NCBI RefSeq assembly: GCF_018499505.1
Contig: NZ_JAHDAC010000003.1
Location: 1 to 64,000, forward strand
Length of the DNA: 64,000 bases
Reading direction: 5' to 3'
DNA from: Streptococcus parasanguinis
GTDB taxonomy: Bacteria; Bacillota; Bacilli; Lactobacillales; Streptococcaceae
Below, in pieces: positions 24,246 through 32,873 of this stretch. Within the stretch, counting starts at the first letter, position 1. Each line of letters begins with the position of its first letter. The position numbers and the translations under genes are program-made. The notes under the pieces were generated by a model that made no database searches, was not told the DNA's origin, and saw nothing but the letters and a program-made list of their open reading frames with translations.

Positions 24246-25364
24246 ATGAAAAGAAAAAAATGGATGCAATTGGGCTTAGTGGCTTCGAGTATGGTCATGT
24301 TAACAGGATGTTACCAAAGATACCAACGCCAGTCCAGTCCCAAAAAAGAGGCTGCAACGAGCCAGACTTCAACAAAGAAACAAGCGAAAAAAACAGATAA
24401 CAAACAATTATACCAGTCTGTTTTTTCAGACTACCAAAAGATTTTTGCCACTTCAAAAGATTTAGATGCCATCTCAAAATTGAATACGGAATTATCTAGA
24501 GAAGATCGGATGCTAAATAGCTGGGTGATCGAGACCGTGATCAACCAGCCAGAAGCCGTCCGCTATGCCTTTAAGGACTTAAATAGTGATGGGGTAGATG
24601 AGATGATCATCGCCAATCAGCAGACCGATGGAAGCTACTTTGTGACAGGGGTCTATTACCTCAAGGACCAAAAACCGACTCTACTAGCTGAAGGTTTCGT
24701 TGCTGGACACGGTGGAGCGCGCAATGCGACAACCCTCTATCAGGGAGGAGAAGTCCTAGAAGTAAGTTGGTTATCTGGTACTGGTCGAGGAGTAGCCGTG
24801 CTCTCGCGGATAGAAAAGACGCCTCAAGCTGCGACCAAATTCCAGGAAGAAGAAGTCCAAGTACCGGGGTCAGATCTGAATGCCCTCTTTGGAAAATCGG
24901 ATGAGGATAAACTGGATCTCAAGAGTTTTGACTGGCAAACTTTTGACAGCACACCATCAGCGGGAAATAGCCAAAGCCAGGAAAAAACGCCTTGGAATGC
25001 AGAAAAATCAGCAAAATTAGCAGAATTTATGAAGACCTGGGGCGAAAAGATGGGCCAACCCAACTATCAAAAAGGCATCGCTGGCGGTGATGTAGGACCA
25101 GACAACCTCTATACTCTAGGGGAAAATAGTAAGATGGATGCCATTTATACAGATACTGGTCAAGGAAATGCAAAATACCGCATCGTGGAACGCTATAGCA
25201 ATTGGGACAAGTATCCAGATGTGCATAGTTATTTCTTTGCCATTACAGATACAGGAGAAGGTATTGTCTTTCATTCTCCAACGACTAATGGTGGAAAGAT
25301 GTATCTAAAACCAACGGACAACAAGGAACTTCAAGAAGAGTTCAATCAATTACTTCATCAATGA
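24246..25364 (+). CDS. Lipoprotein with C-terminal DUF4767 domain
   Basis: This 372-aa protein has a lipoprotein signal (lipobox LTGC at about residue 20). A middle region (about 60-230) contains a DLNSDGVDEMII calcium-dockerin-like or VCBS-like strand. The final 120 residues begin WNAEKSAKLAEFMKTWG, the start of the DUF4767 domain found on surface lipoproteins of lactic acid bacteria. ATG 24246 follows TAGGAG; the longer frame from 24165 would bury the signal. No function is known. Confidence 0.72.
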   Translation: MKRKKWMQLGLVASSMVMLTGCYQRYQRQSSPKKEAATSQTSTKKQAKKTDNKQLYQSVFSDYQKIFATSKDLDAISKLNTELSREDRMLNSWVIETVINQPEAVRYAFKDLNSDGVDEMIIANQQTDGSYFVTGVYYLKDQKPTLLAEGFVAGHGGARNATTLYQGGEVLEVSWLSGTGRGVAVLSRIEKTPQAATKFQEEEVQVPGSDLNALFGKSDEDKLDLKSFDWQTFDSTPSAGNSQSQEKTPWNAEKSAKLAEFMKTWGEKMGQPNYQKGIAGGDVGPDNLYTLGENSKMDAIYTDTGQGNAKYRIVERYSNWDKYPDVHSYFFAITDTGEGIVFHSPTTNGGKMYLKPTDNKELQEEFNQLLHQ

Positions 25365-25661
25365 AAAAAAGAAACAGGAGCGAAATCTTGTTTCACACAT
25401 TTTATGCACTGTTGCAGTTAAAAGGCAAATAAATATGTTAGAAACTTACTTTAATACCTCGATGTAGTTCTTTAAACAATCAGCTACGGGCTTATTCAGT
25501 TATTTCAAGCATTCATCAAAGATTGGACGTTTTGTCTAATCTTTTACTTTATTCGCAGAATAAATAAAAATTTATTTTCTGGTTTTTGTGAAGAGGACGG
25601 CAAAATATGTTAAGAGTTAGTGATAAAAGCTGGTATAAAAAGGATTAAGTGCATAAAATAT
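25365..25661. other. Gene-free stretch with weak hairpins
   Basis: The only structure seen is GAAACA/TGTTTC near 25371-25394 and a terminator-like hairpin GATTGGAC-GTTTT-GTCTAATC followed by TTTT (25521-25545). No frame with a ribosome site was found. Confidence 0.5.
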
Positions 25662-25690
25662 TTGACAATAAAAAGATTTCATTTTAAAAT
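25662..25690 (+). promoter_or_regulatory. Promoter of the serine-rich lipoprotein gene
   Basis: TTGACA (25662-25667) and TAAAAT (25685-25690) are 17 bp apart; a TATAAT 5 bp further on is an alternative at poor spacing. Confidence 0.6.
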
Positions 25691-25721
25691 ATAATTAATC
25701 AATATCTATAGGAGAAAAAAT

Positions 25722-26276
25722 ATGAAAAAACTTCTTACAGCCGGTGTGGCTCTCTTGTCGGTTGCAACGTTAGCAGCTTGTTCTGGTAAAACTGCTTCAG
25801 AATCATCAAGCAAGGATTCAAAAGCTTCTTCTAGCAAAGTAGAAAAATCATCTACTTCAGAAAGCAAATCAAGTAGTTCATCAAAATCAGCGACATCTTC
25901 TGTTGAAATTCCAGAAGTTGTCTTGTTGACTGATGAAGAAATCGATAATGCCAAAACAATTGGTGATTTTAAAAATCTTTATACTAAATTAATCGATAAT
26001 TACAAAAAGTATGCACAAGATATCGGTCAGAAAATGCCGGCTTCACAACGTGATAGCTATAATCAACAAGTAGAACCAGCTATGAAAGCGATGGATGAAT
26101 CAAAAACTCAATTTGATACTATGCTTTCAAGTGCGGGTTCAGATGATACGGTTGTTCCTGACCAAGGACGTACACCTTTCTTACAACAAATTAAAACATC
26201 TCGTGACTCATTGAAAAAAATTCTTGATAGTGTATATACAGCTCTTGGATCATACACATCTTCATCAGCTGAATAA
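25722..26276 (+). CDS. Serine/lysine-rich lipoprotein of unknown function
   Basis: This 184-aa protein has lipobox LAAC (Cys20), a 45-residue linker dominated by Ser and Lys, and a helical domain from about residue 65 (EEIDNAKTIGDFKNLYTKLI). The Ser-rich linker resembles spacers that carry lipoproteins through the wall. I do not recognise the globular part. It ends in a terminator just upstream of the second BceAB module; no shared operon is implied. Confidence 0.7.
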   Translation: MKKLLTAGVALLSVATLAACSGKTASESSSKDSKASSSKVEKSSTSESKSSSSSKSATSSVEIPEVVLLTDEEIDNAKTIGDFKNLYTKLIDNYKKYAQDIGQKMPASQRDSYNQQVEPAMKAMDESKTQFDTMLSSAGSDDTVVPDQGRTPFLQQIKTSRDSLKKILDSVYTALGSYTSSSAE

Positions 26277-26287
26277 TCAAAGAAAAA

Positions 26288-26320
26288 AATAGGGTAGGAC
26301 CTCAAGTCCTAGCCTATTTT
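26288..26320 (+). terminator. Terminator after the serine-rich lipoprotein gene
   Basis: AATAGGGTAGGAC / GTCCTAGCCTATT pairs with one mismatch and is followed by a T run. Confidence 0.75.
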
Positions 26321-26326
26321 TGTTTT

Positions 26327-26401
26327 CTTACAAAAATGTAAGAAATAAAGGGTAAAATGTAAGGTTATGTTATGGTGAAAGCGTTTCAGTTTTAGTACAA
26401 T
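26327..26401 (+). promoter_or_regulatory. BceR-type operator and promoter of the second BceAB module
   Basis: The dyad CTTACAAAAATGTAAG (26327-26342) is followed by the same conserved block as at 7800 (AAATAAA, GGTAAAATG, AAGGTTA, GTTATGG), and -10 TACAAT lies at 26396-26401. Distances equal those at the first module. No regulator gene lies beside this operon, so the response regulator at 6144 is the obvious candidate. Confidence 0.75.
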
Positions 26402-26452
26402 AGATTTGTAAAAAACGATTGAAGCTTTTATCGAGCTAGAAAGGAATGGACC

Positions 26453-27220
26453 ATGACCCTACTAGACGTTCAACATATCAAAAAAATCTACAAAACCCGC
26501 TTTCAAGGAACGCAGGTTGAAGCCCTAAAAGACATCCATTTCACCGTGGAAAAAGGGGAATACGTTGCCATCATGGGGGAATCAGGATCCGGGAAATCCA
26601 CCCTCCTCAACATCCTAGCCATGCTGGACCAGCCGACCGAAGGCCGGGTCTACCTCAATGGCACCGACACCTCGACCATCAAGAACAAGGATGCGTCGAG
26701 CTTTCGTCGGGAAAAACTAGGCTTTGTCTTTCAAGATTTCAATTTGCTTGATACCTTGTCTGTCAAGGACAATATCCTTCTCCCTCTGGTCCTTTCTCGC
26801 AGACCGGTCAAGGAAATGATGAGTAAGGTCGATAGCGTCAGTCGGGAATTGGGCATCCACCAACTGCTTGAAAAATACCCTTACGAAATCTCTGGTGGGC
26901 AAAAACAAAGGGTGGCCGTAGCGCGGGCCATCATCACCTCGCCAGAAATCCTCCTGGCAGATGAGCCAACAGGGGCGCTGGATTCCAAGTCTTCGGCTGC
27001 TCTTCTAGATGTCTTTGAAGATATTAATAGCATGGGGCAAACTATCCTCATGGTGACCCACTCAACCGCAGCGGCAGCTCGGGCCAAGCGCGTGCTCTTT
27101 ATCAAGGATGGGATCCTTTACAACCAGATTTTCCGCGGGGAAAAGCCGGAGCGTCAGATGTTCCAAGAAATCTCGAATACCCTGACGGTCATGGCGGGAA
27201 AGGAGGATCGTGATGTTTAA
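26453..27220 (+). CDS. BceA-type ABC transporter ATPase (module 2)
   Basis: This 255-aa ATPase has Walker A GESGSGKS, signature SGGQKQR and Walker B ILLADEPTGAL. It is almost identical to 8048-8806: by eye only about five residue changes before the last eight residues (S2T, S/P in SRRxVKEM, W/R in SVSxELG, T/P and D/N near the end). DNA identity is also high from the first codons, ending near the permease start. It overlaps the permease by 8 nt. Such likeness beside diverged permeases suggests gene conversion or recent duplication. Confidence 0.9.
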   Translation: MTLLDVQHIKKIYKTRFQGTQVEALKDIHFTVEKGEYVAIMGESGSGKSTLLNILAMLDQPTEGRVYLNGTDTSTIKNKDASSFRREKLGFVFQDFNLLDTLSVKDNILLPLVLSRRPVKEMMSKVDSVSRELGIHQLLEKYPYEISGGQKQRVAVARAIITSPEILLADEPTGALDSKSSAALLDVFEDINSMGQTILMVTHSTAAAARAKRVLFIKDGILYNQIFRGEKPERQMFQEISNTLTVMAGKEDRDV

Positions 27221-29216
27221 ATTAACAAGTAAATTGGCTCTTTCCAACCTCAAACAAAATCGCAAGTTGTATTACCCTTTCGCTATAGCTGTCATTTTAA
27301 CGACCATGATCCTCTATAGTTTTATCGCCTTGGCAACGACCCCTCATTTAGAGGATTCTTACGGAGGGAGAACGGGGAGAACGGTTCTTGGTTTTGGTTG
27401 TTTCGTCGTCCAGCTGGTCGTCATCATTTTAGTGGCTTATGCCAATGGCTATGTCATGAAAAATCGTTCCAAAGAACTGGGACTCTACAGTGTTTTGGGA
27501 ATGGAGAAGAAGCACCTCCTCGTCATGACCTTATGGGAATTGCTTATCTTCTATATTCTCACAGTTGGCGCGGGACTGGGTTTGGGGCTTTTATTTGATC
27601 CCTTGATTTTTGCCCTGCTCTTAAAATGTATGGGGCTTCCAGTCGTCATTCAATCAACCTTCCAGATAGGGGCTGTTCTTAACACTTTACTTGGGTTAGC
27701 CTTAGCTTTTGGCCTCATTCTTTTGTTGAATTCTTTCCGCCTCTTGCGCTACAGTTCCCTTCATCTTATGCAGCAAAAGAAAGCAGGAGAGAAGAAGGGA
27801 AGATTCTTGCTGGTCCAAACTCTTTTAGGTCTAGGGCTCTTAGGAATTGCTTTCTATTTGGCGCTAACAGCGGAGCGTCCGGTTGCGGCTGTCCAAGGAT
27901 TCTTTATTGCTGTCATTTTGGTCATTCTTGCGACTTATCTCTTATTCAACGCAGGCTCCATTACCTTCTTAAGATTTCTCAAAGGTCGGAAATCCTACTA
28001 TTACAAGCCAGAGAATTTTATATCTGTCTCTAACTTAATAGCTCGGATGCGAAAAAATGCAGCGGGCCTTGCGACGATTAGTATTCTATCCACCATGGTT
28101 TTGGTCACCTTAACCGGGTCGCTTAATATCTTTGTTGGAGGGAAGAACTATCTAGATACTGTTTACCCTTCTGATTACATGATTAGTGTGGGGCATATGC
28201 CTTCAGATGCTGAAACAGAACCGGTTATCAAGGATGTTCAAGCTATTATTCAGAAAACAGCCGATGCGACACATCTGTCAGATTATCAGGTGGCACAGAC
28301 AACATACTGGTCGGCTGAAATTCGAAAGATTGATGGAAGGATCTTAGAGGTGAATGATCAGTCCACTCCATCAACTGGTCAGGAGTTAAAGTCAGAAGGA
28401 ACAGTCTACTTTTTTGATCAGGCGACTTATGAGCAACTGACCGGTCAAAAAGTTGAGCTTGGGGAAAATGAAATCCTAGCCTATGGTTATCAGTATCCGG
28501 GAAAACTAGACTCGAAATTAGAAATCAATGGGAAGACCTTCACGATTAAACAAAAATTAGACTCTAACTTTATCCAAGGGAAAATCCCTCAAATCGAACT
28601 GTTTCAACATCAAATGGGCTTGCACCTTGTCCTCCCTGACTTGAACCAACTGGGACTAAAAGTTGATAAAAATTTGGAATTCTCTATTACTGCTAAAAAT
28701 AAAGAGAACCAAGATTTTATCTCTAGCTTGATCAAAGAGCTGTATTCGACAGACAAAATGAGTCAATATGGTGCGACTCTTTTTGGTGGATATGAACGAT
28801 ACAGCATAGAGAAAGAGTGGCGTGAATCAGCAGGGACTCTCCTCTTTATTGGAGTTTTCCTATCTGTGATCTTTCTATTGGCTACGGTTCTCGTGATTTA
28901 CTACAAGCAGATTTCAGAAGGCTATGAGGACCGGGAAAATTTTGTGATCTTGCAACAAGTAGGATTGGACCAAAAGCAAACGTCCACCACGATTCGCAAA
29001 CAGATTCTCACCGTCTTTTTCCTTCCATTATTCTTCTCCTTCCTATACCTAGGAGTAGCCTACAAGATGATTGCAAAAATCGTTGCTATCTTAGGAGCAA
29101 CCAATGCGGGCTTGGTCCTTCAAACAACTCTCTCTATCTGCGCCGTCTTTTTCATCTCCTATATTCTCGTCTTTCTTCTGACTTCTAGAAGTTATCGGAA
29201 GATTGTCGTGAGATAG
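27213..29216 (+). CDS. BceB-type ABC transporter permease (module 2)
   Basis: This 667-aa permease has the ten-helix FtsX/BceB layout and a large extracellular domain at about residues 310-535. ATG 27213 sits 6 nt after AGGAGG, better than the GTG at 27210. Membrane parts match module 1 in blocks (NRKLYYPFAIAVIL, VMKNRSKELG, YYKQISEGYEDR), but the extracellular domain is largely different, so it probably recognises another peptide. No kinase is adjacent; it may be a detoxification transporter slaved to the BceRS pair at 6144-7788. Confidence 0.88.
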   Translation: MFKLTSKLALSNLKQNRKLYYPFAIAVILTTMILYSFIALATTPHLEDSYGGRTGRTVLGFGCFVVQLVVIILVAYANGYVMKNRSKELGLYSVLGMEKKHLLVMTLWELLIFYILTVGAGLGLGLLFDPLIFALLLKCMGLPVVIQSTFQIGAVLNTLLGLALAFGLILLLNSFRLLRYSSLHLMQQKKAGEKKGRFLLVQTLLGLGLLGIAFYLALTAERPVAAVQGFFIAVILVILATYLLFNAGSITFLRFLKGRKSYYYKPENFISVSNLIARMRKNAAGLATISILSTMVLVTLTGSLNIFVGGKNYLDTVYPSDYMISVGHMPSDAETEPVIKDVQAIIQKTADATHLSDYQVAQTTYWSAEIRKIDGRILEVNDQSTPSTGQELKSEGTVYFFDQATYEQLTGQKVELGENEILAYGYQYPGKLDSKLEINGKTFTIKQKLDSNFIQGKIPQIELFQHQMGLHLVLPDLNQLGLKVDKNLEFSITAKNKENQDFISSLIKELYSTDKMSQYGATLFGGYERYSIEKEWRESAGTLLFIGVFLSVIFLLATVLVIYYKQISEGYEDRENFVILQQVGLDQKQTSTTIRKQILTVFFLPLFFSFLYLGVAYKMIAKIVAILGATNAGLVLQTTLSICAVFFISYILVFLLTSRSYRKIVVR

Positions 29217-29349
29217 CGGTTGAGTCTAGAAAAGATTGAGAAATGAAAAAGCCGATAAGTAGACAACCTGTTTTTTTACTTAGAACAAGCTAAGTGTTGC
29301 GGAAAGAATTATAATAATGTATGTTATTAAGCTTATTTAAACAAATACC

Positions 29350-29460
29350 GAAACTTTCCGCCGTGAGAAAAGTGCTAGAAATAATAGTATTTCTAGCACT
29401 CGGGAGTTTTGGAACTTCGGAGAAGTTCGCTAACGTCCGTACTCACCTAAGGAAAGTTTC
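29350..29460 (-). repeat. Covarying structured repeat, copy C (deleted form)
   Basis: This 111-bp copy is inverted relative to the others, with ends GAAACTTTCC / GGAAAGTTTC. It lacks 27 nt, including the left arm of the second hairpin, but keeps GAACTTC-TCC-GAAGTTC and the third hairpin as GTGCTAGAAAT/ATTTCTAGCAC (29372-29399, plus strand). Those two changed pairs differ from both other copies on each side of the stem. The rest of 29217-29524 has only a terminator. Confidence 0.85.
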
Positions 29461-29484
29461 AAAGATAGTTTTATCCTTAACCAA

Positions 29485-29515
29485 AAAACACCGGGGATTT
29501 TATCCCCGGTGTTTT
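29485..29515. terminator. Terminator of the leftward peptide-binding lipoprotein gene
   Basis: AAAACACCGGGGA / TCCCCGGTGTTTT forms a 13-bp GC-rich stem lying 10 bp past the minus-strand stop; it can act in both directions. Confidence 0.88.
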
Positions 29516-29524
29516 CTATCGCGA

Positions 29525-31489
29525 TTATTTCACGTGTTTTGCAAGTTCTTCTTGCGCTTTTTTGTTTGATTCTTCTTTTTCTTTCAACCAATTCTTATAA
29601 GCTTTTTCATGTTCGGCAGTTGTAACTGTCTTATCTTGAAGTTTTTGGTATTTGAAGAAGGTTGATTCACCTTTAATACCAATTGCAGAATTTGGTGCAG
29701 AGAATGGTGTTACCTTCGTGATAGATGGAACTCCACCCTTAGAGTAGATTGGAAGAACAATTGCGTTTTCTGTCAACCAAGCTTGGGCATCAGCGTATTT
29801 TTCATAACGTGCATTGATATCCAATTTTTCAGCATTGGCAGCATCCAACAATTCTTTGTATTCGTTTAAACCAATTTTCTCGATGAGCGCTTGGTCTTTC
29901 TTAGGATCAAGTCCCATACCAGTCAAGGTTGAACCATCTGTTGGGTTCAAGATATCCAAGTAAGTAGATGGGTCTTGGAAGTCAGGTCCCCAACCAGTGA
30001 TATCCATGTCAAAGTCTTTTTGATCTGGTGATTGGGCGAAGTAAGTAGCGTTGTCTGCATCATCTGTAGACAATTTTTGCACATCGATCACGACATTGTC
30101 TTTACCAAGAGCAGATTCGATAGAGCTCTTCATAGAGTCTGCTTGTTGGACAAGAGTGCTAGAAGATTGGTCTACGACATAGTCGATATGGATTGGGAAT
30201 TGAACACCTTGTGATTGCAATTCAGATTTAGCTTTTGCAAGTTCTGCTTTTGCTTTATCTGCAATATGCAAGCTATCTTGAGCATCAGCAAAGCTAACAC
30301 CTTTCCACTCATCTCCTGTTGCGGCAAGTTTTTCTTCAACGAGCGTACCGAAGTCTTTCCCGTTGGCTTGCACAAATGTAGGTGGAACTAGAAGTGTACG
30401 AAGAGTTCTTGATGCTCCATCTTTACCATTAGCTTGAGCACTGTATGAAGTTCTATCCAAAGCGAAGTTCAAGGCTTGACGGAAGTTCTTGTTTTGAAGA
30501 GCTGTCTTAGTGCCGTTCTTTTGTTCGTCAGAAGTCTTCTTCGTATGACCGTAGTTTTGACGGTTGACGTTGAAGTAAGCGTAGTAGACAGTAGAATCTT
30601 GTTGAGAATAAACGATGTTATCCTTGAATTTCTTCTCAATTGTGCTGTAAGTTGAGCTTGTTGGGAAGAGACGAGCAGAAGTTAAGTTACCGTCTGAGAA
30701 GTTACGAGCAAGATAGTCTTGGTCAGATCCATCGAAGTAAGTCAATTTAACCGTATCGATGTGAACATTTTTCTTGTCGTAGTAATCAGGGTTTTTATCC
30801 AATTCGATTTGTGATTTTGAAGTGAAGGATTTCAAAATGTATGGACCGTTGTAGAGGATACCGTTTGGTTTCACGCTACCAAAGTCTTTCCCAGCTGATT
30901 CCAAGAATTTTGCATTAACTGGCATCATGGTAGCAGTCGTCAATTTAGAATTCCAGAAAGATTCTGGTTGGTTCAAAGTGTATTGAAGAGTGTGATCATC
31001 AACAGCTTTTACCCCAACAGTTGAGAAGTCTTTGGTTTTCCCGTTTACATAGTCATCCAAGCCTTTGACTGAGTTTTGAACCAAGTAAAGAGCATCCGAT
31101 TTTTTATCTGCTACGTATTTTAGAGATGTCACAAAATCTTTTGCAGTGACGTCAGCGTATTCATTTCCTTCTGAATCATACCACTTCGCATCTTTTCGAA
31201 GCTTGTAAGTATAAGTCAGACCATCTTTTGAAACGGACCAGTCTTCAGCAAGAGCAGGCACTAGGTTACCGTATTGGTCGTTTTCAAACAAACCATCGAC
31301 CAAGTTGGTAGTAATGTCGCTTGTAGTTGAACGGTTTGAAGTCAAATAGTTCAAGGTATCAGGGTCAGTACCGTACACGTAGTTATAGGTTGTCCCTTTT
31401 GACGCATTAGAAGATGAGCCACATGCAGCAAGGAAAAGCGTTGAAGCCGCGGCAACACCTGCTAAAAGAGCAAGCTTCGATTTTTTCAT
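29525..31489 (-). CDS. Oligopeptide-binding lipoprotein (AmiA/AliA/AliB family)
   Basis: This extracellular peptide receptor (654 aa, SBP_bac_5) would feed the Ami/Opp oligopeptide permease encoded elsewhere. Its lipobox is LAAC at about residue 22, and the domain starts YNYVYGTDPDTLNYL. ATG 31489 has AAGGAGA 8 nt upstream, unlike the ATG 42 nt earlier. The gene is an orphan with its own terminator. A paralogue of the same layout is at 44438-46405. Such receptors in streptococci set peptide nutrition and can sense peptides from neighbouring bacteria. Confidence 0.88.
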   Translation of the reverse strand: MKKSKLALLAGVAAASTLFLAACGSSSNASKGTTYNYVYGTDPDTLNYLTSNRSTTSDITTNLVDGLFENDQYGNLVPALAEDWSVSKDGLTYTYKLRKDAKWYDSEGNEYADVTAKDFVTSLKYVADKKSDALYLVQNSVKGLDDYVNGKTKDFSTVGVKAVDDHTLQYTLNQPESFWNSKLTTATMMPVNAKFLESAGKDFGSVKPNGILYNGPYILKSFTSKSQIELDKNPDYYDKKNVHIDTVKLTYFDGSDQDYLARNFSDGNLTSARLFPTSSTYSTIEKKFKDNIVYSQQDSTVYYAYFNVNRQNYGHTKKTSDEQKNGTKTALQNKNFRQALNFALDRTSYSAQANGKDGASRTLRTLLVPPTFVQANGKDFGTLVEEKLAATGDEWKGVSFADAQDSLHIADKAKAELAKAKSELQSQGVQFPIHIDYVVDQSSSTLVQQADSMKSSIESALGKDNVVIDVQKLSTDDADNATYFAQSPDQKDFDMDITGWGPDFQDPSTYLDILNPTDGSTLTGMGLDPKKDQALIEKIGLNEYKELLDAANAEKLDINARYEKYADAQAWLTENAIVLPIYSKGGVPSITKVTPFSAPNSAIGIKGESTFFKYQKLQDKTVTTAEHEKAYKNWLKEKEESNKKAQEELAKHVK

Positions 31490-31657
31490 ATTCGTGTCTC
31501 CTTTTGAATAATTTAAATTATTATACTCCAATCAATCGACAAAATAAAGTGTTTTTTGAACTTTTTTTGTATATTTACACACCAGTATACAGTGAAAGCC
31601 TTGATTTTAAGGGATTTTTAAGGAATAAAAATTTTTTTGAAAAAATTACTATTATGC

Positions 31658-31711
31658 TTTACATACTAGTTGAGAAAGAGTATACTGATAGTGAAAAGAC
31701 TAGTATGTAAA
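31658..31711 (+). promoter_or_regulatory. Promoter and split operator of the PadR operon
   Basis: -35 TTTACA (31658-31663) and -10 TATACT (31681-31686) are 17 bp apart. A 13-nt inverted repeat, TTTACATACTAGT (31658-31670) and ACTAGTATGTAAA (31699-31711), brackets the -10, so one arm covers the -35 and the other the start of the transcript. This fits autorepression by the PadR protein. Confidence 0.72.
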
Positions 31712-31749
31712 ACAAACTAGTGAAAAATGTGAAGAAAGAGGTGAGAAGG

Positions 31750-32079
31750 ATGAAAGAGTCCCAATTACTAAAGGGAGTTTTGGAGGGCTGTGTGCTAGAG
31801 ATTATTTCCAAAAAGGCCATCTATGGCTATGAATTGATCCAAAGTCTCAAAGAGATGGGATTTGATAAGATTGTCGCTGGGACCATTTATCCCCTGCTTC
31901 AAAAATTAGAAAAACAAGGGGTCATTCATGGGGAAATGAGGCCGTCTCCAGATGGTCCCGATCGCAAGTATTTTTCACTCAGTGATGCTGGACGAGAGCG
32001 CTTAGAGGAATTTTGGGACCAGTGGCAGGAGCTGGTCACAAAAGTAGAACGTATCAAGAAGGAGGGAGAAGAATGGTAG
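31750..32079 (+). CDS. PadR family transcriptional regulator
   Basis: This 109-aa winged-helix protein has the PadR core: KGVLEGCVLEIISKKAIYGYEL, then KIVAGTIYPLLQKLEKQGVI (recognition helix) and PDRKYFSLSDAG (wing). The C-terminal helix is a dimer arm. ATG 31750 follows GAGGTGA; the upstream in-frame ATG lacks a site. PadR proteins usually repress their own operon, here with two membrane proteins whose genes overlap by 4-7 nt. The signal is not known. Confidence 0.88.
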   Translation: MKESQLLKGVLEGCVLEIISKKAIYGYELIQSLKEMGFDKIVAGTIYPLLQKLEKQGVIHGEMRPSPDGPDRKYFSLSDAGRERLEEFWDQWQELVTKVERIKKEGEEW

Positions 32080-32873
32080 AAAGTTATACAGAAAAAATGT
32101 CAGATGAATTGATTCATCTAAACAAAGAGGATCAAGTCTATGTGAAAAAAATGGTGGCCTATATTGGGGCTAAATCCTATTTTTATGATGATGAAGCACT
32201 CGGTGAACAACTCTACAATATGGTTTGCGACCTAAAAGTTGCTGAAAAAGAAGGCATACGGGCGGTGGATTATTTTGGAAAGGATCCACGGGCTATGGTG
32301 GATCAAGTTCTTTCAGACTTGCCTAAACGCTCTTTAGGATCTTACGTGGGACTCGTCTTCCTACTTGGAGTGATCTTGGTTGGCATGCGTTATTTAATGG
32401 ATTTTACCTGGATGACGCCACTGAAAATAGAACCTTTGACCTATGTTGTCATTCTACTCAATTTCTTGGTGTTCAGCCAGTTCATCACGTGGCTTTGGTC
32501 CAAACAGAGCTATGGAGAAATAAAGTGGTCTTGGGCTACTTTTATCAGTGTGATCAGCCTGATGGTGTTTCTGAACATCGTACGACTATTTTCGATCTAT
32601 TTTGGCCACATTGGAAGTCTCTTCTTATCAGATGGTTGGGCGATTGTTCTCTCTGTCCTAGTCTTACTTGGGTTTGCAGTTATGGCCTATAGAAGCAAGG
32701 AGCGTTTGATGACGAGTCTACTAGTCATGGGCCTGACTTTCCTAGTTACTGGATGCTGGATGCGTCTCGTGAATCAGGAAACTGCTCATTTAATAGGCTG
32801 GCTCCTTCCTCTCATGGGACTAGTCCTGACCCTTGTTGTATTTTGTCTCCAAAGAAAGAAGGAAGAAGCATGA
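32073..32873 (+). CDS. Membrane protein with DUF1129-like architecture (first of a pair)
   Basis: This 266-aa protein has an N-terminal cytoplasmic domain (about 1-85: NKEDQVYVKKM, GEQLYNMVCDL, DYFGKDPRAMVDQVL) and then six predicted membrane helices. The amino domain is shared with the next gene, so the two are paralogues. ATG 32073 overlaps the PadR stop. Membrane proteins co-encoded with PadR regulators often act in envelope stress; the family name is tentative and no activity can be given. Confidence 0.65.
   Translation: MVESYTEKMSDELIHLNKEDQVYVKKMVAYIGAKSYFYDDEALGEQLYNMVCDLKVAEKEGIRAVDYFGKDPRAMVDQVLSDLPKRSLGSYVGLVFLLGVILVGMRYLMDFTWMTPLKIEPLTYVVILLNFLVFSQFITWLWSKQSYGEIKWSWATFISVISLMVFLNIVRLFSIYFGHIGSLFLSDGWAIVLSVLVLLGFAVMAYRSKERLMTSLLVMGLTFLVTGCWMRLVNQETAHLIGWLLPLMGLVLTLVVFCLQRKKEEA

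Noticed and set aside
26376..26388. TGAAAGCGTTTCA, a possible catabolite (cre) site near the second BceAB promoter
   Set aside because: It is one base short of the usual 14-bp symmetric core and is absent from the matching place in the first module.
29321..29569. 82-codon plus-strand frame with SAVRKVLEII, similar to a minus-strand frame at 4398-4670
   Set aside because: Both are readings across the covarying repeat. Base changes follow stem pairing, not codons, and one frame runs into the end of a real gene.
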